Below the pieces are notes generated by a model. That model saw nothing but the letters and a program-made list of their open reading frames with translations. It was not told the DNA's origin and did not search any database. From assembly GCF_004193175.1 (NCBI RefSeq), contig NZ_SAUH01000001.1, positions 4,683,501 to 4,747,500 on the forward strand: DNA of 64,000 nt, given 5' to 3'. Made by a program: the position numbers and the translations under genes. Positions 38,456 through 47,476 of this stretch are shown here, piece after piece. The DNA is from Streptomyces sp. RFCAC02. GTDB taxonomy: Bacteria; Actinomycetota; Actinomycetes; Streptomycetales; Streptomycetaceae. Numbering within the stretch: position 1 is the stretch's first letter; each line of letters starts with the position of its first letter.

Positions 38456-39871
38456 ATGGCAAAGGCTCCCGTACTCACACCCCAGGCGGATGACTTCCCG
38501 CGCTGGTACCAGGACGTAGTCAGCAAGGCCGAGCTGGCCGAGGGCGGCCCGGTGCGCGGCACCATGGTCATCCGACCGTACGGCTACGGGCTGTGGGAGC
38601 GGATGCAGGCCGAGATGGACGCCCGCATCAAGGCCGCCGGCGCGCGCAACGCGTATTTCCCCCTGCTCATCCCCCAGTCGTTCATGACCAAGGAGGCCGA
38701 GCACGTCGAGGGCTTCGCGCCCGAGCTCGCGGTCGTGACCCACGGGGGCGGCAAGCAGTTGGAGGAGGCCGCCGTGGTGCGGCCCACCTCCGAGATGGTC
38801 ATCAACGCGTCCTTCGCCCGCTGGGTGCAGAGCTACCGCGACCTCCCGCTGCTGATCAACCAGTGGGCGAACGTCGTCCGCTGGGAGATGCGGCCGCGCG
38901 TCTTCCTGCGGACCACCGAGTTCCTCTGGCAGGAGGGGCACACCGCGCACGCCACGTACGAGGACGCCCGCGACTACGCGTCCCGCATCCACCGCGAGGT
39001 CTACGCCGACTTCATGGTGAACGTCCTCGCCATGGACGTCGTGCTCGGCGCCAAGTCGCCCTCCGAGCGGTTCGCCGGCGCGATCAACACCCGCACGCTC
39101 GAAGCGATGATGGGTGACGGCAAGGCCCTCCAGATGGGCACGAGCCACGAGCTCGGCCAGAACTTCGCCCGCGCCTTCGACACCCGCTACCTGTCCAAGG
39201 ACGGCAATCGCGAGCTGGTCTGGCAGACCTCCTGGGGCACGTCGACCCGCATGGTCGGCGGCCTCATCATGTCCCACGGCGACGACAACGGCCTGCGCAT
39301 CCCGCCGCGCCTCGCGCCCGTGCAGGCCGTCGTCCTCGCCATCAAGGACGACCCGGAGGTCCTGGCGAAGGTCCACGAGATCGGCGCCGCGCTCACGGCC
39401 GCCGGCGTCCGCGTCGAGGTGGACGACCGCACCGACACCCCGTTCGGACGCCGCGCCGTGGACTGGGAGCTGAAGGGCGTCCCCGCGCGCGTCGAGGTCG
39501 GCCCGCGCGACGTGGCCGCGGGCAACGCCGTCCTCGTCCGCCGCATCCCCGGCGGCAAGGAGTCCGTCTCCATCGAGTCGCTGCCCCGGCTGCTGCCCGG
39601 CCTCCTGGAGGAGGACCAGGCCCTGCTGCTGCGCCAGTCCCGCGAGCGCCGCGAGGCCCGCACGAGCGATGTGGCGACCCTGGAGGAGGCCGTCGAGGCC
39701 GCCCGCGCCGGCGGGTGGGCGCGGGTGCCGTGGTCGCTGGTCGGCGCCGACGGCGAGGCGCGGCTCGCGCAGGACGCGGTGTCGGTGCGCTGCCTGGTCG
39801 GGGAGGACGGGTCCGTCCCCGAGACGGAGGACCAGCCGGGCCTCCTGGCGGTCGTCGGCCGGGCGTACTGA
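38456..39871 (+). CDS. proS: Prolyl-tRNA synthetase, archaeal/eukaryotic type
   Basis: Charges tRNA-Pro. The 471-residue class II enzyme begins MAKAPVLTPQADDFPRWYQD. It has motif 2 in NVVRWEMRPRVFLRTTEF with the following WQEGHTAH, and motif 3 with GGLIMSHGDDNGLRIPPR. It lacks the large editing insertion of bacterial-type ProRS and ends in a conserved terminal Tyr, so it is the short archaeal/eukaryotic form. Only one Cys is seen in the C-terminal extension, so the zinc site of archaeal enzymes appears lost. Many Streptomyces have a bacterial-type proS elsewhere; this would then be a second copy. That cannot be checked inside the window. Confidence 0.93.
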   Translation: MAKAPVLTPQADDFPRWYQDVVSKAELAEGGPVRGTMVIRPYGYGLWERMQAEMDARIKAAGARNAYFPLLIPQSFMTKEAEHVEGFAPELAVVTHGGGKQLEEAAVVRPTSEMVINASFARWVQSYRDLPLLINQWANVVRWEMRPRVFLRTTEFLWQEGHTAHATYEDARDYASRIHREVYADFMVNVLAMDVVLGAKSPSERFAGAINTRTLEAMMGDGKALQMGTSHELGQNFARAFDTRYLSKDGNRELVWQTSWGTSTRMVGGLIMSHGDDNGLRIPPRLAPVQAVVLAIKDDPEVLAKVHEIGAALTAAGVRVEVDDRTDTPFGRRAVDWELKGVPARVEVGPRDVAAGNAVLVRRIPGGKESVSIESLPRLLPGLLEEDQALLLRQSRERREARTSDVATLEEAVEAARAGGWARVPWSLVGADGEARLAQDAVSVRCLVGEDGSVPETEDQPGLLAVVGRAY

Positions 39872-40019
39872 GGCGCACGGAGGCGTACGGAAGGCCCGCG
39901 CGGCGCGCCCGCGCGGGCCGGTCCCGCGGCCACCGGAGAGACCAACTGACCGGTAAGTGCAAATTCGTGGACTTGACCCGGAATCGGAACACCCCGGGGA
40001 TCTCGCTCGTTAGGTAGAC

Positions 40020-40619
40020 GTGAGCACGACACCACCAGTTCTCGCCGCCGAGCTGGCACACGCGTGGGCCGACATTCAACGGCACCACCCGGAGCTGCCG
40101 GACCTGGCCGCACCAGAATCCCTGATCGGAGAGTCGTCGTCCGCCTGCGGCTCCGAGCTCTCCTTCGAACGGCTCCTGCACGAGGCCGTGCACGGCATCG
40201 CCGCCGCCCGGGGTGTCCGCGACACCTCGCGCGCCGGCCGCTACCACAACCGCCGTTTCCTCGCGATCGCCGAGGAGCTGGGGCTCGAGCACGTGGAGGA
40301 CCCCCACCCCAGCAGCGGTTTCTCCCTCGTCGCCATGACGCCGGAGACCCGCCGCAGGTACCGGCCCACGGCCGAGCGGCTGGCCCGTGCCCTCAAGGCG
40401 CACAACGCCGCCACCGCCACCGACACCAAGCGCAGCTTCCGCGGTCCCGCCGCGCGGCACGGCTCCTCGGGCGGCGGTGTCCGCGTCAAGGCCGTCTGCG
40501 AGTGCGGGCGCAACGTCCGCGTCGTCCCGTCGGTCCTGGCCCAGGCGCCCATCGTCTGCGGTGCCTGCAAGAAGCCCTTCCAGATCGTCGAGGCCATGGC
40601 CGCCGCCGCACCGCACTGA
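40020..40619 (+). CDS. SprT-like zinc-metalloprotease-type protein with zinc ribbon
   Basis: A 199-residue protein from a GTG at 40020. HEAVH at residues 54-58 is an HExxH zinc motif, followed by a candidate third ligand His76 in GRYHNRRF, similar to the SprT/Spartan layout. A C-terminal zinc ribbon is built from CEC (160-162) and CGAC (180-183). SprT-type proteins act on DNA-bound proteins or are of unknown role in bacteria. Substrate and catalytic activity are not shown by the sequence. It stands alone between proS and rpsP. Confidence 0.78.
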   Translation: MSTTPPVLAAELAHAWADIQRHHPELPDLAAPESLIGESSSACGSELSFERLLHEAVHGIAAARGVRDTSRAGRYHNRRFLAIAEELGLEHVEDPHPSSGFSLVAMTPETRRRYRPTAERLARALKAHNAATATDTKRSFRGPAARHGSSGGGVRVKAVCECGRNVRVVPSVLAQAPIVCGACKKPFQIVEAMAAAAPH

Positions 40620-40768
40620 CGGCCTGTGGCACAATGGGCGGCTGAACTCGGCAGTCGCACAGGACCCTCTCTCCTCCGGCTGGCGCGTCCATCGGGCCCG
40701 CGGCGCCGCACCCCCACGCGGAGACCGGCTGAGGCCCATCACGTCAACACGCAGGAGACACCACACCC

Positions 40769-41203
40769 GTGGCCGTCAAGATCAAGCTGAAGCGACTGGG
40801 CAAGATCCGGTCGCCGCACTACCGCATCGTCGTCGCCGACTCCCGCACCCGCCGGGACGGCCGCGCCATCGAGGAGCTGGGCCTGTACCACCCGGTGCAG
40901 AACCCGTCGCGCATCGAGGTCGACTCGGAGCGCGTGCAGTACTGGCTCGGCGTCGGCGCGCAGCCGACCGAGCCGGTTCTCGCCATCCTCAAGGCCACCG
41001 GCGACTGGCAGAAGTTCAAGGGCCTGCCGGCGCCGCCGCCGCTGCAGGTCCCCGAGGCCAAGCCGGACAAGCGTGCTCTCTTCGAGGCCGCCGCCAAGGC
41101 GACCGACGGCGAGGCGCGTGGCGAGGCCATCACGCCCAAGAAGAAGGCCGAGAAGAAGGCCGACGCCGAGGCCGAGGCCCCGGCCGGGTCGTCCGAGGGC
41201 TGA
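40769..41203 (+). CDS. rpsP: 30S ribosomal protein S16
   Basis: Small-subunit protein starting from a GTG ([20 protein letters not shown]). The conserved S16 domain is residues 1-80. Residues about 95-144 are an Ala/Lys/Glu extension typical of actinobacterial S16. It is first of the rpsP-khpA-rimM-trmD-rplS cluster. A possible -10 (CACAAT at 40630-40635) lies in the 149-base gap upstream. Confidence 0.97.
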   Translation: MAVKIKLKRLGKIRSPHYRIVVADSRTRRDGRAIEELGLYHPVQNPSRIEVDSERVQYWLGVGAQPTEPVLAILKATGDWQKFKGLPAPPPLQVPEAKPDKRALFEAAAKATDGEARGEAITPKKKAEKKADAEAEAPAGSSEG

Positions 41204-41204
41204 G

Positions 41205-41444
41205 ATGCTCGAAGAGGCCCTGGAACACCTGGTGAAGGGCATCGTCGACCATCCCGATGAGGTCCAGGTCGCCTCCCGCACCCTGCGGCGCGGGCGCACG
41301 CTCGAAGTCCGGGTGCACCCCGACGACCTCGGCAAGGTGATCGGCCGCAACGGTCGCACCGCCCGGTCGCTGCGCACCGTCGTGGGCGCGCTCGGCGGAA
41401 AGGGCATCCGCGTCGACCTCGTCGACGCGGACGAGATCCGCTGA
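41205..41444 (+). CDS. khpA: KH-domain RNA-binding protein KhpA
   Basis: A 79-residue single KH domain ([17 protein letters not shown]) with the RNA-binding [15 protein letters not shown] loop. KhpA, with KhpB/Jag, binds many transcripts and influences cell elongation. It starts one base after the rpsP stop, so it is coupled to ribosome-protein synthesis. Confidence 0.95.
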   Translation: MLEEALEHLVKGIVDHPDEVQVASRTLRRGRTLEVRVHPDDLGKVIGRNGRTARSLRTVVGALGGKGIRVDLVDADEIR

Positions 41445-41460
41445 GGGCGCGAAGGCGTCG

Positions 41461-41501
41461 CACGAAGGGCCGGGGGCGGCTACCGCCCCCGGCCCTTCGT
41501 G
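41461..41501 (+). terminator. Very strong hairpin between khpA and rimM
   Basis: A perfect 19-bp stem (41461-41479 with 41483-41501) with a three-base loop, 16 bases after khpA. The right arm runs into TTCGTG. It should stop or attenuate rpsP-khpA transcripts before rimM-trmD-rplS. Confidence 0.8.
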
Positions 41502-41560
41502 CTCCCCGCCGGCCCCATCCCTACGAGCCCCCCATGACTTTCGAGAACGGGACAGCACAC

Positions 41561-42091
41561 GTGGAACTCGTCGTCGCGCGCATCGGCCGCGCCCACGGCA
41601 TCAGGGGCGAGGTGTCCGTCGAGGTACGCACCGACGAGCCCGAGCTCAGGCTCGCCCCCGGCGCCGTGCTCGCCACCGACCCGCCCGCCGCCGGACCGCT
41701 GACCATCGAGGCCGGCCGGGTCCACAGCGGCCGGCTGCTGCTGCGCTTCGCGGGCGTCCACGACCGCACGGCCGCCGAGGCCCTGCGCAACACACTCCTG
41801 CTCGCCGAGGTCGATCCGGACGAACTCCCGGACGACCCGGAGGAGTTCTACGACCACCAGCTCGTCGGCCTGCGGGCCGTCACGACGGAGGGCGAGGAGA
41901 TCGGCACGGTGAGCGAGGTCGCGCACCTGCCGTCCCAGGACCTGCTGATCGTCGCCCGGCCGGACGGCGGCGAGGCGATGATCCCGTTCGTGTCCGAGAT
42001 CGTCCCCGAGGTGGACGTCACCGAGGGGCAGCTCGTCGTCACCCCGCCGCCCGGCCTGCTCGACACCGCCGCGGACGGGGAGCCGGCGTGA
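41561..42091 (+). CDS. rimM: 16S rRNA processing protein RimM
   Basis: Assists assembly of the 30S head with S19. The 176-residue product starts [19 protein letters not shown] from a GTG at 41561, chosen because the family starts directly at this [11 protein letters not shown] strand; an in-frame ATG nine codons upstream is possible. A PRC-barrel domain forms the C-terminal half ([19 protein letters not shown]). The stop overlaps trmD by four bases. Confidence 0.94.
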   Translation: MELVVARIGRAHGIRGEVSVEVRTDEPELRLAPGAVLATDPPAAGPLTIEAGRVHSGRLLLRFAGVHDRTAAEALRNTLLLAEVDPDELPDDPEEFYDHQLVGLRAVTTEGEEIGTVSEVAHLPSQDLLIVARPDGGEAMIPFVSEIVPEVDVTEGQLVVTPPPGLLDTAADGEPA

Positions 42092-42909
42092 GGATCGACG
42101 TCGTCACGATCTTCCCCGAGTACCTGGAGCCGCTGAACGTCTCCCTCGTCGGCAAGGCGCGCGCCCGCGGGCAGCTCGACGTCCGCCTCCACGACCTCCG
42201 CGACTGGACCCACGACCGCCACCGCACCGTGGACGACACCCCCTACGGCGGCGGCCCCGGCATGGTGATGAAGCCCGAGCCGTGGGGCGAGGCACTGGAC
42301 GCGGTGCTCGCCGCCGGACCGTCCGCCGGGGACGGGGCGCCGGTCCTCGTCGTGCCCACGCCGAGCGGGCGGCCGTTCACCCAGGAGCTGGCCGTCGAGC
42401 TGGCCGCCCGCCCCTGGCTGATCTTCACGCCCGCACGCTACGAGGGCATCGACCGCCGCGTCATCGACGACTACGCCGAGCGCCTCGACGTGCGCGAGGT
42501 GTCCATCGGCGACTACGTCCTCGCGGGCGGGGAGGCGCCGGTGCTCGTCATGGTCGAGGCCGTCGCCCGGCTCCTGCCCGGTGTCCTCGGGAACGCCGAG
42601 TCCCACCGTGACGACTCGTTCGCGCCCGGCGCGATGGCCGGACTGCTGGAGGGGCCGGTCTACACGAAGCCCCCCGAGTGGCGCGGCCGCGCGGTGCCCG
42701 AGGTCCTGATCAGCGGCCACCACGGCAGGATCGGCCGCTGGCGCCGCGACGAGGCGCTGCGCCGGACCAGCACCCACCGGCCCGATCTCGTCGAGCGGTG
42801 CGACCCGGCAGCCCTCGACAAGCGTGATCTGGCGACGCTCGCCGAGCTCGGCTGGGAGCCGGGTCCCGACGGCCGATTTGGGCGGGCGTCGCGGCCCGTG
42901 GAAGAATAG
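42088..42909 (+). CDS. trmD: tRNA (guanine(37)-N1)-methyltransferase
   Basis: Makes m1G37 next to the anticodon, preventing frameshifts. The 273-residue SPOUT methyltransferase starts from a GTG overlapping rimM ([16 protein letters not shown]). It has the tRNA/SAM-binding [17 protein letters not shown] and the trefoil-knot segments [10 protein letters not shown] and [11 protein letters not shown]. All family motifs are intact. Confidence 0.96.
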   Translation: MRIDVVTIFPEYLEPLNVSLVGKARARGQLDVRLHDLRDWTHDRHRTVDDTPYGGGPGMVMKPEPWGEALDAVLAAGPSAGDGAPVLVVPTPSGRPFTQELAVELAARPWLIFTPARYEGIDRRVIDDYAERLDVREVSIGDYVLAGGEAPVLVMVEAVARLLPGVLGNAESHRDDSFAPGAMAGLLEGPVYTKPPEWRGRAVPEVLISGHHGRIGRWRRDEALRRTSTHRPDLVERCDPAALDKRDLATLAELGWEPGPDGRFGRASRPVEE

Positions 42910-43010
42910 GCGGTCGGCCCACCTCCTCCCGTGCGGCGCGCGCCCCTGCCACAGGGGGAACGCCGCCCGCCGACGGGACCGGGCCGTCGCACCGCACCCA
43001 TCAACGTTCC

Positions 43011-43032
43011 GCCGATGACCTGTGGCATCGGC
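43011..43032 (+). promoter_or_regulatory. Leader hairpin before rplS
   Basis: GCCGATG and CATCGGC pair around an eight-base loop, ending 17 bases before the rplS ATG. It may be part of an L19 autoregulatory leader; this is position-based inference. Confidence 0.4.
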
Positions 43033-43049
43033 GAAGAGAGCAGCAGGTC

Positions 43050-43397
43050 ATGAACCTCCTCGACAGTGTCGACTCCGCGTCCCTGCGGGACGACGTCCCC
43101 GCCTTCCGGCCCGGCGACACGGTCAACGTGCACGTCCGCGTCATCGAGGGCAACCGCTCCCGTGTCCAGCAGTTCAAGGGCGTCGTCATCCGCCGCCAGG
43201 GCTCGGGCGTCCGGGAGACCTTCACCGTCCGCAAGGTCAGCTTCGGTGTCGGCGTCGAGCGCACCTTCCCCGTGCACACGCCGGTCGTGGAGAAGATCGA
43301 GGTCGTCACGCGCGGCGCCGTCCGCCGCGCGAAGCTGTACTACCTGCGCAACCTGCGCGGCAAGGCGGCCAAGATCAAGGAGAAGCGCGAGAACTGA
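43050..43397 (+). CDS. rplS: 50S ribosomal protein L19
   Basis: A 115-residue ribosomal protein ([19 protein letters not shown]) with the core [19 protein letters not shown]. It has its own 140-base upstream region with a small hairpin. It is followed by the signal peptidase cluster, the usual Streptomyces order. Confidence 0.97.
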   Translation: MNLLDSVDSASLRDDVPAFRPGDTVNVHVRVIEGNRSRVQQFKGVVIRRQGSGVRETFTVRKVSFGVGVERTFPVHTPVVEKIEVVTRGAVRRAKLYYLRNLRGKAAKIKEKREN

Positions 43398-43415
43398 GGC
43401 GTCCGTGCCGCCGGT

Positions 43416-43421
43416 TACCAT
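43416..43421 (+). promoter_or_regulatory. Candidate -10 element for a leaderless first signal peptidase transcript
   Basis: TACCAT six bases before the GTG at 43428, with no ribosome-binding site. Confidence 0.42.
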
Positions 43422-43427
43422 CACGGC

Positions 43428-44135
43428 GTGACGGAAACCGACGCAGGACCTCCGGAGCGCGACTCCGCCCCCTCCTCCCCGGTGAGCAGGTGGCGGGTGT
43501 CGCGCTCCACGCGTCTGTGGGGGGCCGTGGTCCTCGGCGCGGTGGTGCTGACCTGGATCGTCAGCGCGTGGGTGGTGCAGCCGTTCCGCATCCCCAGCGG
43601 TTCGATGGAGGGCACCCTGCGGGTCGGCGACCGCGTCTTCGTCAACAAGCTGGCGTACGACTTCGGCTCGCCCGTGCGGCGGGGGGACGTGATCGTGTTC
43701 GACGGGGCGGGGTCGTTCGTCGCCGAGTCCGCCGCCGAGGACCGGAACCCCGTCACCGCCCTGCTGCACGGCGCGGCGGCGGCCGTCGGGCTCGCCGAAC
43801 CCGAGGAGACCGACTTCGTGAAGCGGGTCATCGGCGTCGGTGGCGACCATGTGCGGTGCTGCGACGAGCAGGGCCGGATCGAGGTGAACGGCGAGCCGCT
43901 GGACGAGCCGTACCTCTATCCGGGGGACGCGCCGTCCGAGGTGGGATTCGACATCGAGGTGCCGGAGGGCCGGCTGTGGGTGATGGGTGACCACCGCTCC
44001 GACTCGGCCGACTCCCGCCAGTACCTGGGGTCGCCCGGCGGCGGGACCGTTCCCGTGGACCGGGTGATCGGGCGGGTCGAGTGGATCGGCTGGCCGCTGG
44101 GCCGCTTCGGCTCGGTGGGGTCGGGCGATGGGTGA
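43428..44135 (+). CDS. lepB: Type I signal peptidase (first of four)
   Basis: Removes signal peptides from exported proteins. The 235-residue protein has one N-terminal membrane helix (LWGAVVLGAVVLTWIVSAWV), the catalytic Ser59 in IPSGSM, the general base Lys132 in VKRVIGVGGD, and the GDHRSDSADSRQYL box. A GTG start at 43428 is preceded by TACCAT. It corresponds in place to the sipWXYZ cluster of S. coelicolor and S. lividans. Its stop overlaps the next gene by eight bases. Confidence 0.94.
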   Translation: MTETDAGPPERDSAPSSPVSRWRVSRSTRLWGAVVLGAVVLTWIVSAWVVQPFRIPSGSMEGTLRVGDRVFVNKLAYDFGSPVRRGDVIVFDGAGSFVAESAAEDRNPVTALLHGAAAAVGLAEPEETDFVKRVIGVGGDHVRCCDEQGRIEVNGEPLDEPYLYPGDAPSEVGFDIEVPEGRLWVMGDHRSDSADSRQYLGSPGGGTVPVDRVIGRVEWIGWPLGRFGSVGSGDG

Positions 44136-45294
44136 GCACGGCGGCGGCGCACGGCGTGCCCACCGGCGGCGGGCGGCCCCGGCGCCGGTGGGCGACCGAG
44201 GGGCGGGCGCGGCCGGCTCCGGCGGCGGGGAGCCGCGGCCGACGCTGCGCGGCCCGGGGCAGGGCCGTGCCGACCGGCGGCGGGCGGCGAAGCGGATCCG
44301 ACGTCGCCGGCGGTTCCGGGCCGGCCGGGAGGTGCCCCTGCTGATAGGTCTCGCGCTGCTGATCGCGGTGGTGCTGAAGACGTTCCTCGTGCAGGCGTTC
44401 GTCATCCCGTCCGGATCGATGGAGCAGACGATCCGGGTGAACGACCGGGTGCTCGTCGACAAGCTCTCGCCGTGGTTCGGCTGGCAGCCGGAGCGTGGCG
44501 ACGTCGTCGTGTTCCGCGATCCCGGCGGGTGGCTGCGCCAGGAGCCCGACACGGGCGGGGACGGCGGGCCGGTGGGCATCCGGCAGATCAAGGCGGCCCT
44601 GTCGAGCATCGGGCTGCTGCCCTCCGCGAACGACCAGGACCTCATCAAGCGGGTCGTCGGCGTCGGCGGTGACACGGTCGCGTGCTGCGACGAGGCGGGC
44701 CGCATCACGGTGAACGGGGTCGGGCTCGACGAGCCGTACCTCTACCCGGGGAACCCGCCCTCGCGCATCGAGTTCGAGGTGACGGTGCCCGAGGGGCGGA
44801 TCTTCGTCCTCGGGGACCACCGGTCGAACTCGGCGGATTCCCGGTATCACCTGGAGGACGAGGGGCACGGTACGGTACCGGAGGACCTCCTCGTGGGCCG
44901 GGCGCTCTTCATCGCGTGGCCCGTCTCGCACTGGAGCGGGCTGGGTGACACCGAGCCGTTCGCGGCGGTGCCCGAGCCGGGCGGTGACGCGTCGGCCGGC
45001 CCGGGAGCGGGGAGGGATCGCCAGGAAATGGCGCCCTTCCCGATGCCTGTGGAACTCCCGGTCGTTATGGGAGTGGTGGGCCTGTCGCGGAGGCGGCGCG
45101 GGCCGAGGCCGAGCGTGAGGAGCGGATGTGGGGGATGTGGCGGTGGGTGCACGTGCCAATGGCGACGAGCCGGGGGACCGGTGGACGGCGCACGGCGGCG
45201 GAGCGCCCGACGAGGAATCCTCCCGTCCGGACGGCGGGTGGCAGGCCGGTGGTTCCGGCGGGCCGGCCGGGGTGGGGGAGAGCCCCGCGGGTGA
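44128..45294 (+). CDS. lepB: Type I signal peptidase (second of four), unusual C-terminus
   Basis: A 388-residue protein. An Arg/Gly-rich cytoplasmic N-terminus (about 1-68) is followed by a membrane helix (LLIGLALLIAVVLKTFLVQA). Catalytic Ser97 (IPSGSM), Lys174 (IKRVVGVGGD) and GDHRSNSADSRYHL are present. A second hydrophobic segment (PVELPVVMGVVGL) begins at about residue 309. The last 55 or so residues are Cys/Gly/Arg-rich (VRSGCGGCGGGCTCQWRR) and lie over the start of the next gene, which has a good ribosome-binding site. The native C-terminus is therefore uncertain. Confidence 0.9.
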   Translation: MGEHGGGARRAHRRRAAPAPVGDRGAGAAGSGGGEPRPTLRGPGQGRADRRRAAKRIRRRRRFRAGREVPLLIGLALLIAVVLKTFLVQAFVIPSGSMEQTIRVNDRVLVDKLSPWFGWQPERGDVVVFRDPGGWLRQEPDTGGDGGPVGIRQIKAALSSIGLLPSANDQDLIKRVVGVGGDTVACCDEAGRITVNGVGLDEPYLYPGNPPSRIEFEVTVPEGRIFVLGDHRSNSADSRYHLEDEGHGTVPEDLLVGRALFIAWPVSHWSGLGDTEPFAAVPEPGGDASAGPGAGRDRQEMAPFPMPVELPVVMGVVGLSRRRRGPRPSVRSGCGGCGGGCTCQWRRAGGPVDGARRRSARRGILPSGRRVAGRWFRRAGRGGGEPRG

Positions 45295-46267
45295 CGGGCC
45301 GCCCGGCACGGCGCCGGGATCCGGCGTCCCCGCAGCGGCGCCCGACGATGCCGCGGCGCCCGGTGCTGGCGGCGGCTCCGGCGGTGACGCCGGTGGTGGC
45401 GAGGGCGACGGTGACGGGGGTGGCGACGGCGCTGCCGGCGGGGGCCGTCGCAGGCGCAGGCGGAAGCAGCCGGCGAAGCCGCGGTCGTTCTGGAAGGAGC
45501 TGCCGCTGCTGATCGGCATCGCGATCGTGCTTGCCGTGCTGATCAAGACGTTCCTGGTGCAGGCGTTCTCCATCCCGTCCCTGTCCATGCAGGACACGCT
45601 CCAGCGCGGCGACCGGGTGCTCGTCGACAAGCTGACGCCGTGGTTCGGGTGGGAGCCCGAGCGCGGGGAGGTCGTCGTCTTCCACGACCCGGGCGGCTGG
45701 CTCGGCGACGAGGACTCCGGCGACGGCGGCTTCGGCTCGGCGCTGCGCACCGGGCTCAGCGCCATCGGGCTGATGCCGTCCGCCGAGGACCAGGACCTGA
45801 TCAAGCGGGTCATCGCGGTCGGCGGCGACACGGTCGAGTGCGAGGCCGGCGGCCAGGTCATGGTCAACGGGGAGGCCATCGACGAGAGCGACTACCTCTA
45901 CCCGGGCAACACCCCGTGCGACGACCAGCCCTTCGGGCCGATCACGGTCCCGGAGGGCCGGCTGTGGGTCATGGGCGACCACCGGCAGAACTCCCTCGAC
46001 TCCCGCTACCACCAGAATCTGGAGGGCGGCGGCACGGTCTCGGTGGACGAGGTCGTCGGCCGTGCGATCGTCGTGGCCTGGCCGGTGAACCGGTGGAGCA
46101 CCCTCCCGGTGCCCGACGGCTTCGACTCGGTGGGCGACGCGGCGGCGGCCTCGGCGCCGACGGCGCTCGGCGTCGCCGGTGCTGTCCCGCTGGTGCTGTG
46201 GCGCCGCCGCAGGGTGCTGCGCCGTGCCGCGACGGAGCCCGTGGCCGACGGGCGGGGGAGGGGCTGA
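45128..46267 (+). CDS. lepB: Type I signal peptidase (third of four), long disordered N-terminus
   Basis: A 379-residue protein from a GTG at 45128 with GAGGAG five bases upstream. Residues 1-105 are Gly/Ala/Asp-rich and probably disordered. Then come a basic patch, a membrane helix (LPLLIGIAIVLAVLIKTFL), catalytic Ser153 within IPSLSM (Leu replaces the usual Gly), Lys226 in IKRVIAVGGD and GDHRQNSLDSRYHQ. A C-terminal membrane segment (APTALGVAGAVPLVLW) and Arg-rich tail end it. It overlaps the preceding gene by 167 bases. Confidence 0.92.
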   Translation: MGDVAVGARANGDEPGDRWTAHGGGAPDEESSRPDGGWQAGGSGGPAGVGESPAGDGPPGTAPGSGVPAAAPDDAAAPGAGGGSGGDAGGGEGDGDGGGDGAAGGGRRRRRRKQPAKPRSFWKELPLLIGIAIVLAVLIKTFLVQAFSIPSLSMQDTLQRGDRVLVDKLTPWFGWEPERGEVVVFHDPGGWLGDEDSGDGGFGSALRTGLSAIGLMPSAEDQDLIKRVIAVGGDTVECEAGGQVMVNGEAIDESDYLYPGNTPCDDQPFGPITVPEGRLWVMGDHRQNSLDSRYHQNLEGGGTVSVDEVVGRAIVVAWPVNRWSTLPVPDGFDSVGDAAAASAPTALGVAGAVPLVLWRRRRVLRRAATEPVADGRGRG

Positions 46268-46330
46268 CCGGCGCCCCGCGATCTCGATAGGGTCGTCCCC
46301 TGACCGGCCGAACGGGGAGAGGGCGACGCG

Positions 46331-47095
46331 ATGGGGGCACAGCCGCGCGGAAGCGGCCGGCGGGGCCGTGTCCTCTCCGGGATCGCGGCCGGGATCGGCT
46401 GCGTCCTGTTCCTCGGCGGGTTCGCCCTGGCCGCTGTGCTCTACCGGCCGTTCACGGTGCCGACCGGCTCCATGGCACCGACCGTCACCCCCGGCGACCG
46501 GGTCCTCGCGCTGCGGATCGACGGGGCGGACGTGCGGCGCGGCGACGTGGTCGTCTTCCGGGACGACACATGGGGCGAGGTGCCGATGATGAAGCGCGTC
46601 GTCGGTGTCGGCGGGGACGAGGTGGCGTGCTGCGACGCGCGTGACCGCCTCCTGGTGAACGGCGAGCCGATCGCCGAGCCGTATCTGACCTCCGCCTTCG
46701 GGATCTCATCGACCGGTTTCGACGTGGTGGTGCCCGACGGCGAGCTGTTCCTGCTCGGGGACGACCGCGCGGAATCGCTCGATTCCCGCAGCCACATCAC
46801 GGACACGGAGGCCGGCACCGTCCCGCGCGACGCGGTGACCGCGCGGGTCGAGGCCACGGCGTGGCCGCCCGGGCGGATCGGGACCCTCGCCCCGGCCACG
46901 GGCTTCGCCGGGCTGCCGGGCGGCGTCTCGGGGCGCGGTCCCCTGGTGCCGCTGCTGTGGGCGGTGGTGACGGGGGCGGTGCTGATCGTCGCGGGGGCGG
47001 CGTACGGTCCGGTGGCGCGCTGGGCGGCCCGGCGGAAGGGGCGTCATGGCGTGCCGGCGGCGCCCGTGGCGCACAATGAGGGAACGCACGGCTGA
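46331..47095 (+). CDS. lepB: Type I signal peptidase (fourth of four)
   Basis: A 254-residue protein (MGAQPRGSGRRGRVLSG) with an N-terminal membrane helix (GIGCVLFLGGFALAAVL), Ser47 in VPTGSM, Lys88 in MKRVVGVGGD, the GDDRAESLDSRSH box, and a C-terminal membrane helix (PLLWAVVTGAVLIVAGAAYG). The Ser-to-Lys spacing is shorter than in the other three because a loop is missing, so it is a distinct subtype. A TAGGGT hexamer in the 63-base gap upstream may be its own -10. Confidence 0.92.
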   Translation: MGAQPRGSGRRGRVLSGIAAGIGCVLFLGGFALAAVLYRPFTVPTGSMAPTVTPGDRVLALRIDGADVRRGDVVVFRDDTWGEVPMMKRVVGVGGDEVACCDARDRLLVNGEPIAEPYLTSAFGISSTGFDVVVPDGELFLLGDDRAESLDSRSHITDTEAGTVPRDAVTARVEATAWPPGRIGTLAPATGFAGLPGGVSGRGPLVPLLWAVVTGAVLIVAGAAYGPVARWAARRKGRHGVPAAPVAHNEGTHG

Positions 47096-47108
47096 AGGGG
47101 ATCACGCC

Positions 47109-47444
47109 ATGAGTGCCGAGGACCTCGAAAAGTACGAGACCGAGATGGAGCTGAAGCTCTACCGGGAGTACCGGGACGTGGTCGGCCTTTTCACGTATGT
47201 GATCGAGACCGAGCGGCGGTTCTACCTCACCAACGACTACGAGATGCAGGTGCACTCGGTGCAGGGCGAGGTGTTCTTCGAGGTGTCGATGGCGGACGCC
47301 TGGGTCTGGGACATGTACCGGCCGGCCCGGTTCGTCAAGCAGGTACGGGTCCTGACCTTCAAGGACGTCAACATCGAGGAACTGAATCGGAGCGAGCTCG
47401 ACCTTCCGGAGGACTCCGGTTTCGGCGGCGGGCGGGGCGACTGA
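47109..47444 (+). CDS. DUF2469 family protein
   Basis: A 111-residue acidic protein starting MSAEDLEKYETEMELKLYRE, conserved across actinobacteria after the signal peptidase genes and before yraN. It contains ETERRFYLTNDYEMQVHS and VEFF-type strands. No function is established. The ATG has AAGGGGAT overlapping the end of the preceding gene. In this window yraN is not next to it; the M23 gene is. Confidence 0.92.
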   Translation: MSAEDLEKYETEMELKLYREYRDVVGLFTYVIETERRFYLTNDYEMQVHSVQGEVFFEVSMADAWVWDMYRPARFVKQVRVLTFKDVNIEELNRSELDLPEDSGFGGGRGD

Positions 47445-47476
47445 CGGGGATCGCTTCACCCGTACGGGGGAGGTGG

